A DNA stretch of 64,000 nucleotides, taken from positions 1,178,001 through 1,242,000 of the forward strand of contig NC_007350.1 in the NCBI RefSeq assembly GCF_000010125.1, in the 5' to 3' direction. The notes beneath the pieces were generated by a model. The model was not told where the DNA came from. It saw only the letters and a program-made list of their open reading frames with translations, and ran no database searches. A program made the translations under genes and the position numbers. Source of the DNA: Staphylococcus saprophyticus subsp. saprophyticus ATCC 15305 = NCTC 7292. Lineage in GTDB: Bacteria > Bacillota > Bacilli > Staphylococcales > Staphylococcaceae. The first letter of the stretch is position 1; each line of letters starts with the position of its first letter. Of the stretch, positions 51,919 to 63,349 are shown piece after piece.

Positions 51919-52034
51919 TGATATAATAGAGATGTATAATCAATAGTTTTAAACAGTAATTGTATATTTTTATACAAGCTGATTATTTATTTGTTAACAA
52001 TCATTTTGTAACTTAAAATCTAATAGGATAAAAT
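51919..52034 (+). promoter_or_regulatory. Two candidate promoters for the phoH-recO operon
   Basis: First, the extended -10 TGATATAAT (51919-51927). Second, TTGTAA (52006-52011), 17 bases, TAAAAT (52029-52034), 36 bases before phoH. The remaining spacer from 51751 is AT-rich with nothing else recognised. Confidence 0.5.
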
Positions 52035-52069
52035 AAAAGAAACGAATATACTTGTAAAGGAGCACCTAT

Positions 52070-53017
52070 ATGCCTGGAATTATTCAAATAAATGACATCA
52101 ATGAAGCGCAAGCACTCATTGGTAATAATGATGAACACCTTAAATCAATTGAGGAAGGATTTGATGTCATTATACATGCTCGTGGTCAAGAAATTGCTGT
52201 AAAAGGAGAGCAAGTTGAGCATGTTGAAAAAGCGGAATCCGTACTAATTAATTTATTAAAAGTCATACAACAAGGTGTAACAATATCGATTAAAGATGTT
52301 GAAGCAGCAGTGAAAATGGCACAAAATGGTACGATTCAATACTTATTAGATTTATATGAAGATGAAATTACTAAAGATGCATTTGGCAAGACGATTCGTG
52401 CTAAAACAATGGGACAACGTTTATACGTAAATGCGATGCACCATAATGATTTAGTTTTTGGTGTGGGACCAGCTGGTACAGGTAAAACATTTTTAGCTGT
52501 AGTCTATGCTGCTAAACAGTTACGTAAAGGGTCAGTAAAACGCATTGTTTTGACAAGACCTGCAGTTGAAGCTGGCGAATCTTTAGGATTTCTACCAGGA
52601 GATTTAAAAGAAAAAGTAGATCCTTATCTAAGACCGCTTTATGACGGGTTAAATACTGTTTTAGGTAGAGAACAAACTGCTAGATTTATAGAAAGAGGTA
52701 TCATTGAAGTTGCCCCATTAGCTTATATGAGAGGTAGAACATTAGATGATGCGTTTGTCATTTTAGATGAAGCTCAAAATACTACACATGCACAAATGAA
52801 AATGTTCTTAACTAGATTAGGATTTGGATCAAAAATGGTAGTCACTGGTGACAAAACACAAGTAGATTTACCAAAAGGTGTAAAGAGTGGTTTGAAAGAA
52901 GCGATTAAAAAATTAGAAAACGTTAAAGGTTTAAGTATTCATCATTTAGACCAAACAGATGTGGTACGTCATCCATTAGTAAGTAAAATTATTGATCGTT
53001 ATGAGGGAGATGAATAA
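52070..53017 (+). CDS. PhoH-family ATPase
   Basis: 315 residues. Walker A GPAGTGKTF at about residues 136-144, VLTRPAVEAGE, Walker B VILDEAQNTT and sensor VTGDKTQVDLP. The family is linked to RNA metabolism and is often next to ybeY, as here. AAAGGAG precedes the ATG. Confidence 0.94.
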   Translation: MPGIIQINDINEAQALIGNNDEHLKSIEEGFDVIIHARGQEIAVKGEQVEHVEKAESVLINLLKVIQQGVTISIKDVEAAVKMAQNGTIQYLLDLYEDEITKDAFGKTIRAKTMGQRLYVNAMHHNDLVFGVGPAGTGKTFLAVVYAAKQLRKGSVKRIVLTRPAVEAGESLGFLPGDLKEKVDPYLRPLYDGLNTVLGREQTARFIERGIIEVAPLAYMRGRTLDDAFVILDEAQNTTHAQMKMFLTRLGFGSKMVVTGDKTQVDLPKGVKSGLKEAIKKLENVKGLSIHHLDQTDVVRHPLVSKIIDRYEGDE

Positions 53018-53479
53018 ATGTTTACGATAGATTTTAGTGACCATACTAATTTAGTGAAAGAGGATTGGTTTACACAAATTGACAAGCTGCTAACGTTTGC
53101 AAAGGAACAAGAAAATATCGAAGAAGAGGCTGAATTGTCAGTTACTTTTGTAGATAAAGATGAGATTCAAGAAATTAATAAAATGTATCGAGATAAAGAC
53201 AAAGTCACAGATGTTATATCTTTTGCATTAGAGGAAGATGAACCTGAAATAACTGGTATAGAAATGCCGAGAGTTTTAGGCGATATTATTATTTGTACTG
53301 ATGTTGCTCAAGAACAAGCAGACTCGTACGGACATTCATTTGAAAGAGAATTGGGCTTCCTTGCATTACACGGCTTTTTACATTTATTAGGTTATGATCA
53401 TATGAATGAGCAAGATGAGAAACAAATGTTCGGACGCCAAGATCAAATTCTTAATGCATACGGCTTAACTAGAGATTAG
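53018..53479 (+). CDS. ybeY: Endoribonuclease YbeY
   Basis: Metal-dependent RNase for 16S rRNA 3' maturation and ribosome quality control. The zinc motif is [11 protein letters not shown] (HxxxHxxGxDH) near residues 118-128. Length 153. It starts directly after the phoH stop. Confidence 0.96.
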   Translation: MFTIDFSDHTNLVKEDWFTQIDKLLTFAKEQENIEEEAELSVTFVDKDEIQEINKMYRDKDKVTDVISFALEEDEPEITGIEMPRVLGDIIICTDVAQEQADSYGHSFERELGFLALHGFLHLLGYDHMNEQDEKQMFGRQDQILNAYGLTRD

Positions 53480-53487
53480 AGGCGTGT

Positions 53488-53826
53488 ATGGATAGATTTA
53501 AATATGCATTTCAAGGCATGATAGTTTTATTAAAAAAAGATAAGAATTTCTTACTTCATCTTATTTTTGGTTTGATAGTCATTGTTTGTGGATTTATATT
53601 TCATATTACAAAAGTGGAATGGCTTTTTATATTGTTAGCGATTGGACTTGTGCTAGCATTTGAAACGATAAACACAGCTATTGAATATGTAGTCGATTTG
53701 GTAACAACGGATTATCATATTTTAGCTAAGAAAGCGAAAGACGTTGCTGCTTTTAGCGTGATTATTGCGTCTATTATAGCTGTCTTAATTGGGCTGATTG
53801 TTTTTTTACCGTATATTTTTAAATAA
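53488..53826 (+). CDS. dgkA: Undecaprenol/diacylglycerol kinase
   Basis: Small integral kinase of 112 residues with about three membrane helices and the active-site segment LAFETINTAIEYVVDLV. In Gram-positive bacteria it phosphorylates undecaprenol for cell-wall lipid carriers. AGAGGCG precedes the ATG. Confidence 0.92.
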   Translation: MDRFKYAFQGMIVLLKKDKNFLLHLIFGLIVIVCGFIFHITKVEWLFILLAIGLVLAFETINTAIEYVVDLVTTDYHILAKKAKDVAAFSVIIASIIAVLIGLIVFLPYIFK

Positions 53827-53935
53827 TAGTGCAAATTCACAAAAGTTGTTTATACTTAATGAATAAAGCTTTTAATAAAATATAGTTATACACCCATTTC
53901 CATGGTGTTGAATATTGAACAGGAGAGATGAAGCA

Positions 53936-54340
53936 ATGGCATACCAACCACATTATTTTTCAGAAGTAAGAAAAGCACAGGCAAATGCGTACGCACCCTA
54001 CAGTAATTTTAAAGTTGGTGCGTATTTAAGAACGAAAGATGGCAAAGCTTATTACGGTGGTAATGTTGAAAATGCAGCTTATCCAATGGCGATTTGTGCT
54101 GAAAGATCAAGTTTAGTTGCGGCAATTGCTGATGGATACCGCCCAGGAGATTTTGAATCAATTACTGTAACTGTAGATGCAGATGAACCGTCCTCACCAT
54201 GTGGCGCATGTCGACAAGTAATGAAAGAGCTTTGTGATGACGAAATGCCAGTTTATATGACCAATCATAAAGGTGATATGACAGAATTATCAGTAGGCGA
54301 GTTATTGCCTTTAGGATTTTCAGGAAAGGATTTAAATTAA
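53936..54340 (+). CDS. cdd: Cytidine deaminase
   Basis: Tetrameric-type enzyme of 134 residues: [11 protein letters not shown] supplies the zinc Cys and catalytic Glu, and PCGACRQV the other two cysteines. The start at 53936 (MAYQPHYF) has AGGAGAG eight bases upstream; the ATG at 53929 is out of frame and the ATG at 53915 precedes that site. The era start overlaps the stop. Confidence 0.95.
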
Positions 54341-55239
54341 TGACAGAACACAAATCAGGCTTTATATCTATCATTGGTAGACCCAATGTTGGTAAATCAA
54401 CCTTTGTAAATCGTGTAATAGGACATAAGATTGCGATAATGTCCGATAAAGCACAAACAACTAGAAACAAAATTCAAGGTGTCATGACACAAGAAGATGC
54501 GCAAATTATTTTCCTAGATACACCAGGTATTCATAAACCTAAGCACAAATTAGGAGATTATATGATGCGCGTTGCGACGAATACACTATCTGAAATAGAT
54601 GCCATTATGTTTATGGTAAACGTCAATGAGGATATTGGTAGAGGCGACGAATATATTATGGAAATGCTAAAAACAATCAAAACGCCAGTATTTTTAGTGT
54701 TAAATAAGATTGACTTGGTTCATCCCGATGAATTAATGCCTAGAATTGAAAAATATAAAAAATATATGGATTTTACAGAAATCGTACCTATTTCTGCACT
54801 TGAAGGCTTAAATGTAGATCATTTTATTAATGTTATAAAATCATATTTACCAGAAGGCCCTAAATATTATCCTGATGATCAAATATCAGATCATCCAGAA
54901 CAATTTGTTGTTGGAGAACTGATAAGAGAGAAAATTTTACATTTAACAAGTGAAGAAATTCCTCATGCGATTGGTGTTAATGTAGACCGTATGATTAAAG
55001 AAGATGAAGATAGAGTGAGAATTGAAGCTACTATTTACGTAGAAAGAGATTCTCAAAAAGGGATTGTCATTGGTAAAGGCGGTAAAAAATTAAAAGAGGT
55101 TGGTAAACGTGCGCGTCAAGATATAGAGCGTTTATTAGGCTCGAAAGTTTACTTGGAACTATGGGTTAAAGTACAAAAAGACTGGCGAAATAAAGTTAAT
55201 TTCATTCGCCAAATGGGTTATTTAGAAGATAGAGATTAA
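54340..55239 (+). CDS. era: GTPase Era
   Basis: 16S rRNA-binding GTPase for 30S assembly. [10 protein letters not shown] is at about residues 12-21, DTPGIHKP and NKIDLV follow, and the C-terminal KH domain has [13 protein letters not shown]. Length 299. The start overlaps the cdd stop by one base. Confidence 0.97.
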
Positions 55240-55266
55240 GTTAAAGTTGAAAGTCGGTGAATTCGT

Positions 55267-56022
55267 GTGTTAATCAAACAAAAAGGGATTATTATAAAAA
55301 CCATTGATTATGGCGAATCCGATAAAATTATAACTATCTTAAATGAATATGGTGCTAAAGTCCCACTTATGGTAAGAAGAGCCAAGAAAAGTAAGAGCGG
55401 CTTGCAGGCTAATACGCAATTATTTGTGTATGGCTTGTTTATTTATTCAAAGTGGAAAGGTATGGGCACCTTAAGTTCAGTTGATGTCATTGACCAAAAT
55501 TACCATCTGCGACTAGATATATATGAAAGTAGCTATGCAAGTTTGTGTACTGAAACGATCGACCGTTCCATGGAAACAGATGGAATCTCTAAAAATAGTT
55601 ACGAATTATTGCATTTTGTATTAGATAAGATTAGGCAGGGGATTTCAGCACAACTCATGTCAGTTGTTGTATTGTTAAAATGTATGACAAAATTTGGATT
55701 TAATGCAGTATTTGACAGATGTGTGATAACTCAAAGTGAAGATCAATCAAAATTAGTCGGTTATAGTTTTAAATATGATGGTGCAATTTCTGAAAATGTT
55801 GCATATAAAGATACACACGCATTTCAGTTATCAAACAAAACGTTGTATTTATTAGATATCCTTCAGAAGTTACCAATTAATCAAATGAGTTCATTGAGCA
55901 TACACGAAACAATTGTCGATGAAATGTCAGAACTTGTTATCTTATTGTATAAAGAGTATGCGGGTATGTATTTCAAAAGTCAAAAACTAATTAATCAATT
56001 ATATCGATTAGATAACTTATAA
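55267..56022 (+). CDS. recO: DNA repair protein RecO
   Basis: Annealing and RecA-loading factor of the RecFOR pathway. N-terminal OB fold ([21 protein letters not shown]) and an alpha-helical C-domain. Length 251. GTG start. The zinc cysteines of some homologues are not clearly present, which is common in this family. It is the last gene of the phoH-recO run. Confidence 0.94.
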   Translation: MLIKQKGIIIKTIDYGESDKIITILNEYGAKVPLMVRRAKKSKSGLQANTQLFVYGLFIYSKWKGMGTLSSVDVIDQNYHLRLDIYESSYASLCTETIDRSMETDGISKNSYELLHFVLDKIRQGISAQLMSVVVLLKCMTKFGFNAVFDRCVITQSEDQSKLVGYSFKYDGAISENVAYKDTHAFQLSNKTLYLLDILQKLPINQMSSLSIHETIVDEMSELVILLYKEYAGMYFKSQKLINQLYRLDNL

Positions 56023-56036
56023 TAATTATTTATATT

Positions 56037-56073
56037 CAAACCTATTGGCCCAGACCATAGGTTTGTTTTTTTT
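56037..56073 (+). terminator. Terminator of recO
   Basis: Perfect 9-bp arms CAAACCTAT / ATAGGTTTG and eight T. Confidence 0.88.
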
Positions 56074-56080
56074 ATATAAA

Positions 56081-56139
56081 AAAATGGGACAAGAAAAATT
56101 AATCCATTACAATGAAATAATCTTAGTTTCTTGTCCCAT
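56081..56139 (-). terminator. Terminator of glyS
   Basis: Perfect 13-bp arms ATGGGACAAGAAA (56084-56096) / TTTCTTGTCCCAT (56127-56139), with an A-run on the left that is a U-tract on the minus strand. The loop is 30 bases. Confidence 0.8.
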
Positions 56140-56195
56140 AAATATTTAAATTGCTATTTAAGTTTTATTTGATTTTGAATATATCATTCTTAAAA

Positions 56196-57587
56196 TTAAA
56201 ATTTAACTTTTTCAGCTAAGAATGATTTTAATTCAGTGATTGGCATACGAACTTGCTCCATTGTATCACGGTCACGAACTGTAACCTTTTCATCTTCTAA
56301 AGAATCAAAATCAAAAGTGATACAGTATGGTGTTCCAATTTCATCTTGACGACGGTAACGTTTACCAATTGATTGTGATTCATCAAAATCAATTGCAAAA
56401 TCAGCGCTTAATTCTTCGAACACTTTAATTGCATCGCCTGATAATTTTTTACTTAATGGTAATACAGCTGCTTTATATGGTGCAAGTGCAGGGTGGAAGT
56501 GAAGTACTGTTCTTGAATCTTTGCTTCCTTCGACTCCTTCTTCATCATAAGCATCACATAAAAATGCTAAAGTAACACGGTCAGCACCTAATGAAGGCTC
56601 TATACAGTAAGGGATATATTTTTCTCCTGTTTCTTGATCGTGATATTGGAAATCTTCACCAGAATGTTCACTATGTTTTTTCAAGTCAAAATCCGTACGA
56701 CTCGCGATACCCCAAAGTTCACCCCAACCAAATGGGAAACGATATTCGATATCAGTAGTCGCATTTGAATAGTGAGACAATTCATCTGCATCGTGATCAC
56801 GTAAACGCGTTGCTTCTTCGCTTAAATTTAAATCTTTAAGCCATTGACTCGCGAATGTTTTCCAATAATTTTGCCATTCAATTTCTTCACCAGGTTTACA
56901 GAAGAATTCCAATTCCATTTGTTCGAATTCACGTGTTCTAAAGATAAAGTTACCAGGCGTAATTTCATTACGGAATGATTTACCGATTTGTCCTATACCA
57001 AAAGGTAATTTTTTACGCATAGTACGTTGTACATTTTTATAGTTAACAAAAATACCTTGTGCAGTTTCAGGGCGTAGGAAAATTTCGTTAGTAGAATCTT
57101 CAGTAACCCCTTGGAAAGTCTTAAACATAAGGTTGAATTGACGAATATCAGTCCAATTCGCTGTGCCACTTACAGGACAAACGATACCTTCTTCATCAAT
57201 AATGCGTTTCATTTCATCAAAGCTTAAACCGTCAGCGACAAAGTTTTCGTCACCTTTTTCATTTAACATGTAGTCTTCAATGATTTTATCTGCACGATAA
57301 CGAATTTTACTATCTTTGTTATCGATCATCGGATCATTAAAATTACCTAAATGACCTGATGCTTCCCAAGTTTTAGGGTTCATTAAAATTGCAGCATCAA
57401 TACCAACATTATATGGTGATTGTGTAATGAATTTTTGCCACCATGCCTTTTTAACATTATTTTTTAATTCGACACCAAGTGGGCCGTAGTCCCATGTATT
57501 TGATAGACCACCATAAATGTCACTACCAGGGAATACAAAACCTCTATGTTTTGCTAATGAGACGATTGTTTCCATATCTTTTGTCAT
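56196..57587 (-). CDS. glyS: Glycyl-tRNA synthetase (dimeric type)
   Basis: Class II, eukaryote/low-GC-type single-chain enzyme of 463 residues. [21 protein letters not shown] opens the catalytic core, motif 2 is [22 protein letters not shown], and motif 3 is [11 protein letters not shown]. The C-terminal anticodon domain ends at [18 protein letters not shown] precedes the ATG on the minus strand. Expression is controlled by a T-box leader. Confidence 0.96.
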   Translation of the reverse strand: MTKDMETIVSLAKHRGFVFPGSDIYGGLSNTWDYGPLGVELKNNVKKAWWQKFITQSPYNVGIDAAILMNPKTWEASGHLGNFNDPMIDNKDSKIRYRADKIIEDYMLNEKGDENFVADGLSFDEMKRIIDEEGIVCPVSGTANWTDIRQFNLMFKTFQGVTEDSTNEIFLRPETAQGIFVNYKNVQRTMRKKLPFGIGQIGKSFRNEITPGNFIFRTREFEQMELEFFCKPGEEIEWQNYWKTFASQWLKDLNLSEEATRLRDHDADELSHYSNATTDIEYRFPFGWGELWGIASRTDFDLKKHSEHSGEDFQYHDQETGEKYIPYCIEPSLGADRVTLAFLCDAYDEEGVEGSKDSRTVLHFHPALAPYKAAVLPLSKKLSGDAIKVFEELSADFAIDFDESQSIGKRYRRQDEIGTPYCITFDFDSLEDEKVTVRDRDTMEQVRMPITELKSFLAEKVKF

Positions 57588-57604
57588 TAAATATAACTCT
57601 CCTT

Positions 57605-57832
57605 TTTTACATAAAAACGCCCCAAGACACAGAATAAGCCAAAAAGTTTAATCTATATCTTGGGACGAGTTAATCTTTTTAATCACATATGTAATATATG
57701 TGTTTATTTACTAGATTCATGTTAACCCGCGGTTCCACCCAAATTAGTGTGTACACTCGCTTTTAACTATCATTTAATTTTAGCCATTGTTACTTGTTAA
57801 GCTTTCACCATCCTTAACTCGCTTTAAGTCTA
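57605..57832 (-). promoter_or_regulatory. T-box riboswitch (tRNA-Gly) controlling glyS
   Basis: On the minus strand, GGGTGGAACCGCG (57740-57728) is the T-box core. It is followed by a terminator (arms 57667-57658 and 57627-57618) with a U-run at 57617-57613. A GGC glycine codon at 57785-57783, in AATGGCTAA, is a good specifier candidate. Confidence 0.93.
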
Positions 57833-57861
57833 ATTTTAATGTATTGATAGTTTATAAGCAA
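57833..57861 (-). promoter_or_regulatory. Promoter of the glyS T-box transcript
   Basis: Minus strand: TTGCTT (57861-57856), a 17-base spacer and TAAAAT (57838-57833). Confidence 0.65.
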
Positions 57862-57875
57862 GTAAATATATGTAT

Positions 57876-57904
57876 TTGTAGCAATTAAAAATTCAATGTA
57901 TAAT
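57876..57904 (+). promoter_or_regulatory. Promoter of ccpN
   Basis: TTGTAG (57876-57881), a 17-base spacer and TATAAT (57899-57904). Transcription should start at about 57911. Confidence 0.65.
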
Positions 57905-57912
57905 TAAGAAGA

Positions 57913-58557
57913 ATGAATAAAGGGGTGAGTGTTATAGAACTAAGTAAAAGGCAACAACAAATAATTGAAATAGTAAAGAGTAATGGGCCTATTACAGGAG
58001 AACATATTGCTGATCGTCTGAGCTTGACTAGAGCTACATTGCGACCGGATTTAGCCATATTAACAATGTCTGGCATATTAGAAGCTCGACCACGTGTAGG
58101 TTATTATTATTCTGGCAAACCTCAGAATAAATTAATTGCGGATGAATTGAAGCAATATGTTGTGAAAGATTATGCGTCTCACCCTGTCGTCGTTAAAAGT
58201 GAGACGTCAGTTTATGATGCAATTTGCACCATATTTTTAGAAGATGTCAGCACATTGTTTGTTATTAATAGTGATGGTGACTTTATGGGTGTTTGTTCTC
58301 GTAAAGATTTACTGAGAGCTTCTATGATTGGTGATGATATACATACAATGCCAGTTAATATTATTATGACACGAATGCCGAATTTGAGTTTTGTACTTGA
58401 AGGTGAGAAAGTCATACATGCAGCAAATCTTATGATCGAAAAAGAAATTGATTCATTACCAATTGTAGTAAAGAAAGATAATGATAAATATGAAGTTAAA
58501 GGTCGTATTTCTAAAACTACGATCACTAAAATCTTTGTATCCTTACTAAATGAATAG
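57913..58557 (+). CDS. ccpN: CcpN-like transcriptional repressor (HTH plus two CBS domains)
   Basis: Represses gluconeogenic genes in the presence of glucose in B. subtilis. Winged helix IVKSNGPITGEHIADRLSLTRATLRPDLAIL, then two CBS domains that sense nucleotides. 214 residues if counted from ATG 57913. That ATG lies about two bases from the predicted transcription start. The only good ribosome site, AAAGGGG (57919-57925), is placed for the ATA at 57934 (IELSKRQQQI), where homologues usually begin. The coordinates keep the conventional start. The next gene, a PPDK regulator, is its usual partner. Confidence 0.87.
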   Translation: MNKGVSVIELSKRQQQIIEIVKSNGPITGEHIADRLSLTRATLRPDLAILTMSGILEARPRVGYYYSGKPQNKLIADELKQYVVKDYASHPVVVKSETSVYDAICTIFLEDVSTLFVINSDGDFMGVCSRKDLLRASMIGDDIHTMPVNIIMTRMPNLSFVLEGEKVIHAANLMIEKEIDSLPIVVKKDNDKYEVKGRISKTTITKIFVSLLNE

Positions 58558-58571
58558 GTGGTTTTAAGTAA

Positions 58572-59393
58572 ATGAAAAATATTCAAATAATCGTGGCATC
58601 CGACTCAGTAGGTGAAACAGCCGAACTTGTAGCAAGAGCTTGCATTTCACAATTTAATCCTAAACAATGTGAAAGTGAAATAAGTAGGTATCCCTATATA
58701 GAAGCACTAGAAAATGTGGATGAAGTGATTTCAGTAGCAAAAGATACCGAAGCGATAGTGGTATATACACTAGTTAAACCAGAAATTAGAAAATACATGG
58801 AAGCGAAATTAGCAGAATTTAAAATTAAAGCAGTGGATATTATGGGGCCACTAATGAATATTTTATTAGATCAAATAGATGAAAAGCCGTATTTTGAACC
58901 AGGTTTAGTCCATCAACTAGATGAAGCTTATTTCAAAAAAATTGATGCAATTGAATTTGCAGTTAAATATGACGATGGTAAAGATCCAAAAGGTTTATTC
59001 AAGGCTGACATTGTATTGTTAGGGATTTCAAGAACGTCTAAGACGCCGTTATCACAATATCTAGCACATAAAAGTTACAAAGTTATGAATATTCCAATCG
59101 TACCTGAAGTAACACCTCCAGATGATTTATTTAATATAGATTCTTCTAAATGTATCGCTTTAAAAATTAGTGAAGAAAAATTAAATAGAATTCGTAAAGA
59201 AAGACTCAGACAACTTGGCTTAGGTGAAAGTGCAAGATATGCTACTGAACAACGCATAGAAGAAGAGCTGAATTATTTCCATGAATTAGTTGATAAAATT
59301 GGTTGTCCTATAATTGATGTTTCAGATAAGGCTATTGAAGAAACAGCAAATGATATTATCAGTCTTATTGAGCAAAATAATTTCAAAAATTAA
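58572..59393 (+). CDS. Pyruvate, phosphate dikinase (or PEP synthase) regulatory protein
   Basis: Bifunctional serine/threonine kinase and phosphorylase of the DUF299 family, 273 residues. It starts [20 protein letters not shown]; the P-loop-like [15 protein letters not shown] is at about residues 152-166. It controls PPDK or PEP synthase. The target gene is not in this window. It lies 14 bases after ccpN, fitting a joint role in gluconeogenesis. Confidence 0.92.
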   Translation: MKNIQIIVASDSVGETAELVARACISQFNPKQCESEISRYPYIEALENVDEVISVAKDTEAIVVYTLVKPEIRKYMEAKLAEFKIKAVDIMGPLMNILLDQIDEKPYFEPGLVHQLDEAYFKKIDAIEFAVKYDDGKDPKGLFKADIVLLGISRTSKTPLSQYLAHKSYKVMNIPIVPEVTPPDDLFNIDSSKCIALKISEEKLNRIRKERLRQLGLGESARYATEQRIEEELNYFHELVDKIGCPIIDVSDKAIEETANDIISLIEQNNFKN

Positions 59394-59439
59394 CGAAAAC
59401 AATTATAATAGTATGACTAATGTTTAATAGGTGATAATA

Positions 59440-61224
59440 TTGAGAATCGATCAATCCACGATAAATGAAATAAAAGATAAAACGGATATACTTGATTTAG
59501 TTAGTGAGTATGTGAAGTTAGAGAAGAGAGGACGCAATTATATAGGTTTGTGTCCTTTTCATGATGAAAAAACACCCTCATTTACAGTTTCTGAAGATAA
59601 ACAAATTTGTCACTGCTTCGGTTGTAAAAAAGGTGGTAATGTTTTTCAATTCACACAAGAAATTAAAGATATCCCATTTACAGAAGCAGTAAAAGAATTA
59701 GGTGAACGTGTAAATATTAAAGTTGAAACCGATCAAAGTTATGCTAATCAAGACAATGGGCATCAAGTCGCTTCAGATGATTTAAAAATGATTGAAATGC
59801 ATGAATTAATGCAAGATTATTACCATTACGCACTGAAGAAAACTGTTGAAGGTGAAGCGGCATTAAATTATTTAAAAGAACGTGGTTTTACAGATGAATT
59901 AATAGATGCAAGAAAAATTGGTTATGCACCTAATAATGCGCATTTCTGTCATGATTTTTTAAAGAAAAAAGAATATGACATTGAACTAGCTTATGAATCT
60001 GGTTTGTTGTCACGAAATGAAGAGAATTTTAGTTATTATGATCGATTTCGTGATCGTATCATGTTTCCATTAAATAATGCACAAGGAAGAACTGTTGGTT
60101 ATTCTGGTAGAACATATACAAATCAAGAGCCAAAATATTTAAATAGTCCAGAAACACCCATATTTCAAAAGCGAAGATTACTTTACAATGTAGATAAAGC
60201 AAGAAAATCAATACGTAAAAATGATGAAATTATTTTATTAGAAGGCTTTATGGATGTAATCAAATCAGATCAAGCAGGATTGAAACAAGTTGTTGCTAGT
60301 ATGGGTACACAGATTTCAAATGAACATATTGCCTTTATAAAGAAATTAACAACAAATGTCACTTTGATGTTCGACGGTGATTTTGCGGGTACTGAAGCTA
60401 CTTTGAAATCAGGACAGGCTCTATTACAACAAGGCTTTAACGTCTTTGTAGTACAACTTCCTAAAAATATGGACCCTGATGAATATATTGGTAAACATGG
60501 CGCAGACGCTTTTAATTATTATGTTGAACATGAGAAGAAGTCCTTCATCATTTACAAAATTCACACGCATCAAGACGAAATAGAAAACAATGATCTAGCA
60601 TATGAAAGATATTTAAAAGAGATAACTAATGATATTTCATTTATGCAATCAACGATTTTACGCAAAAAAATATTGCAAGAAGTATCTGAATTGTTTAAAG
60701 TTAGCTTGGATAGTCTAAATAATGAAGTAGGACAGCAACAAGATTATTATCAGCCACACAATTATCAAATACCCACTGTTCCTGAATTTAATAATTTGAG
60801 CAAACATGAAAAAGCAGAACGTGCTTTATTAAAACATTTTATGAACGATAAAGACACTTTCTTGAATTATCATAAATTACTTCAAACAGAGGACTTTACA
60901 AATCAATATTTTAAGCGTATATTTAATGTTTTACATGAGTTTTACTCTGAAAATGATACGTTTAATATTAGTGATGTGTTACAGTATATCGATATCAATG
61001 AAATCAAAGAAGCATTTATATCATTAGATAATTATATGATAAATGAAGAACCTTATGAATATGAGATTGACGATTATATAAATACACTGACATCTAATAG
61101 AAATGAAGAAACGATTGAATCGCTTAATCAAAAGTTGCGGGAAGCTTCAAGGTTAGGTGATTTAGAACTGCAAAAATATTATTTAGAAAAAATTGTAAAT
61201 CACAATAAAAATAGAATGAATTAA
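59440..61224 (+). CDS. dnaG: DNA primase DnaG
   Basis: Synthesises RNA primers. The N-terminal zinc finger has [11 protein letters not shown] and [10 protein letters not shown]. The TOPRIM core has EGFMDVI and [10 protein letters not shown], and the C-terminal helicase-binding domain follows. The start at TTG 59440 ([12 protein letters not shown]) has AGGTGAT six bases upstream and matches the family; GTG 59431 overlaps that site. Length 594. Confidence 0.96.
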   Translation: MRIDQSTINEIKDKTDILDLVSEYVKLEKRGRNYIGLCPFHDEKTPSFTVSEDKQICHCFGCKKGGNVFQFTQEIKDIPFTEAVKELGERVNIKVETDQSYANQDNGHQVASDDLKMIEMHELMQDYYHYALKKTVEGEAALNYLKERGFTDELIDARKIGYAPNNAHFCHDFLKKKEYDIELAYESGLLSRNEENFSYYDRFRDRIMFPLNNAQGRTVGYSGRTYTNQEPKYLNSPETPIFQKRRLLYNVDKARKSIRKNDEIILLEGFMDVIKSDQAGLKQVVASMGTQISNEHIAFIKKLTTNVTLMFDGDFAGTEATLKSGQALLQQGFNVFVVQLPKNMDPDEYIGKHGADAFNYYVEHEKKSFIIYKIHTHQDEIENNDLAYERYLKEITNDISFMQSTILRKKILQEVSELFKVSLDSLNNEVGQQQDYYQPHNYQIPTVPEFNNLSKHEKAERALLKHFMNDKDTFLNYHKLLQTEDFTNQYFKRIFNVLHEFYSENDTFNISDVLQYIDINEIKEAFISLDNYMINEEPYEYEIDDYINTLTSNRNEETIESLNQKLREASRLGDLELQKYYLEKIVNHNKNRMN

Positions 61225-61320
61225 TTTTTTATGTATTTGTCTGTATATTTATTTATATGGGGTTGCTAAAATGTATACTAAGTAAATATTTTGAGTAGAT
61301 TTCACTAATTTTATCTATAA

Positions 61321-62472
<1,152 letters not shown>

Positions 62473-62591
62473 CAAGTAATATAAACATAAATTGGAAACC
62501 ACACGTTATTGTGTATAAATTGTTAAAGCAATGACTGACTGATTTCTAAATTCACTCACGCTAAGTATTTTGAAATCAATTTATCTTTGTA

Positions 62592-62649
62592 GGGGGCGGG
62601 CATACGAAATCTAATTACATTTTTAGATTTCAATCCCGCTCCTTTTTTA
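62592..62649 (+). terminator. Large two-step terminator after sigA
   Basis: Outer arms GGGGCGGG / CCCGCTCC (one G-U) enclose an inner perfect stem GAAATCTA / TAGATTTC, followed by T-run 62643-62648. Confidence 0.88.
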
Positions 62650-62671
62650 CATATATCAGAGGAGTAACAAT

Positions 62672-63349
62672 ATGATTCCATTAAATCAGAGATTAAAAAA
62701 AGTAAGTACTTTTATTCAAGGTAATTGTTTAGCTGACATTGGATCAGATCACGCCTACCTACCAATTTATGCCATTGAAAATCATTTAATTGATTCTGCA
62801 ATTGCTGGGGAAGTGATTAAAGGACCATTTGATGCGTCTATTCGCAATGTACGAGATTATAAACTGAGTCATGAAATTGATGTTAGGCTCGGAGATGGCT
62901 TAACTGTTATAAGACCCGAAGACCATGTCACTTCTGTATCAATTTGTGGCATGGGTGGTCCATTAATCGCTAAAATATTAAATGAAGGCACTGAAAAATT
63001 AGAAAACAAACCTAGACTGATATTACAAAGTAATATTCAATCTAGTGCAATACGTGAGCAACTATTAAAGTTAAACTACACTATAATCGCAGAAGAAATT
63101 TTGGAAGAAAAAGGTCACATCTATGAAATACTTGTTGCTGATTATAATAATCATTGTGAACCTATGACTGAACAAGAAATAAAATTTGGCCCAAAATTAC
63201 TCCAAAATAAAACCCCATTATTTTATAAAAAATGGAAACGCGAACATGACGCATTGTTAAAAATAAAAAGTAATTTGAATCCAAATGTACATACAGAACG
63301 TTTAAGAGAAATTGATAAGGATATTAATTTAATTAATGAGGTGATTTAA
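62672..63349 (+). CDS. trmK: tRNA (adenine22-N1)-methyltransferase TrmK
   Basis: 225 residues. The SAM site is LADIGSDHAYLPIYAI and the catalytic-site segment SICGMGGPLIAKIL. A C-terminal coiled coil completes the family pattern. GAGGAG precedes the ATG. The stop is directly followed by the Nif3-like gene, the usual arrangement downstream of sigA. Confidence 0.94.
   Translation: MIPLNQRLKKVSTFIQGNCLADIGSDHAYLPIYAIENHLIDSAIAGEVIKGPFDASIRNVRDYKLSHEIDVRLGDGLTVIRPEDHVTSVSICGMGGPLIAKILNEGTEKLENKPRLILQSNIQSSAIREQLLKLNYTIIAEEILEEKGHIYEILVADYNNHCEPMTEQEIKFGPKLLQNKTPLFYKKWKREHDALLKIKSNLNPNVHTERLREIDKDINLINEVI

Noticed and set aside
56037..56139. Pair of adjacent inverted repeats between recO and glyS, considered as an inserted element
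   Set aside because: They are best explained as two terminators facing convergent genes; no target duplication or open frame is present.
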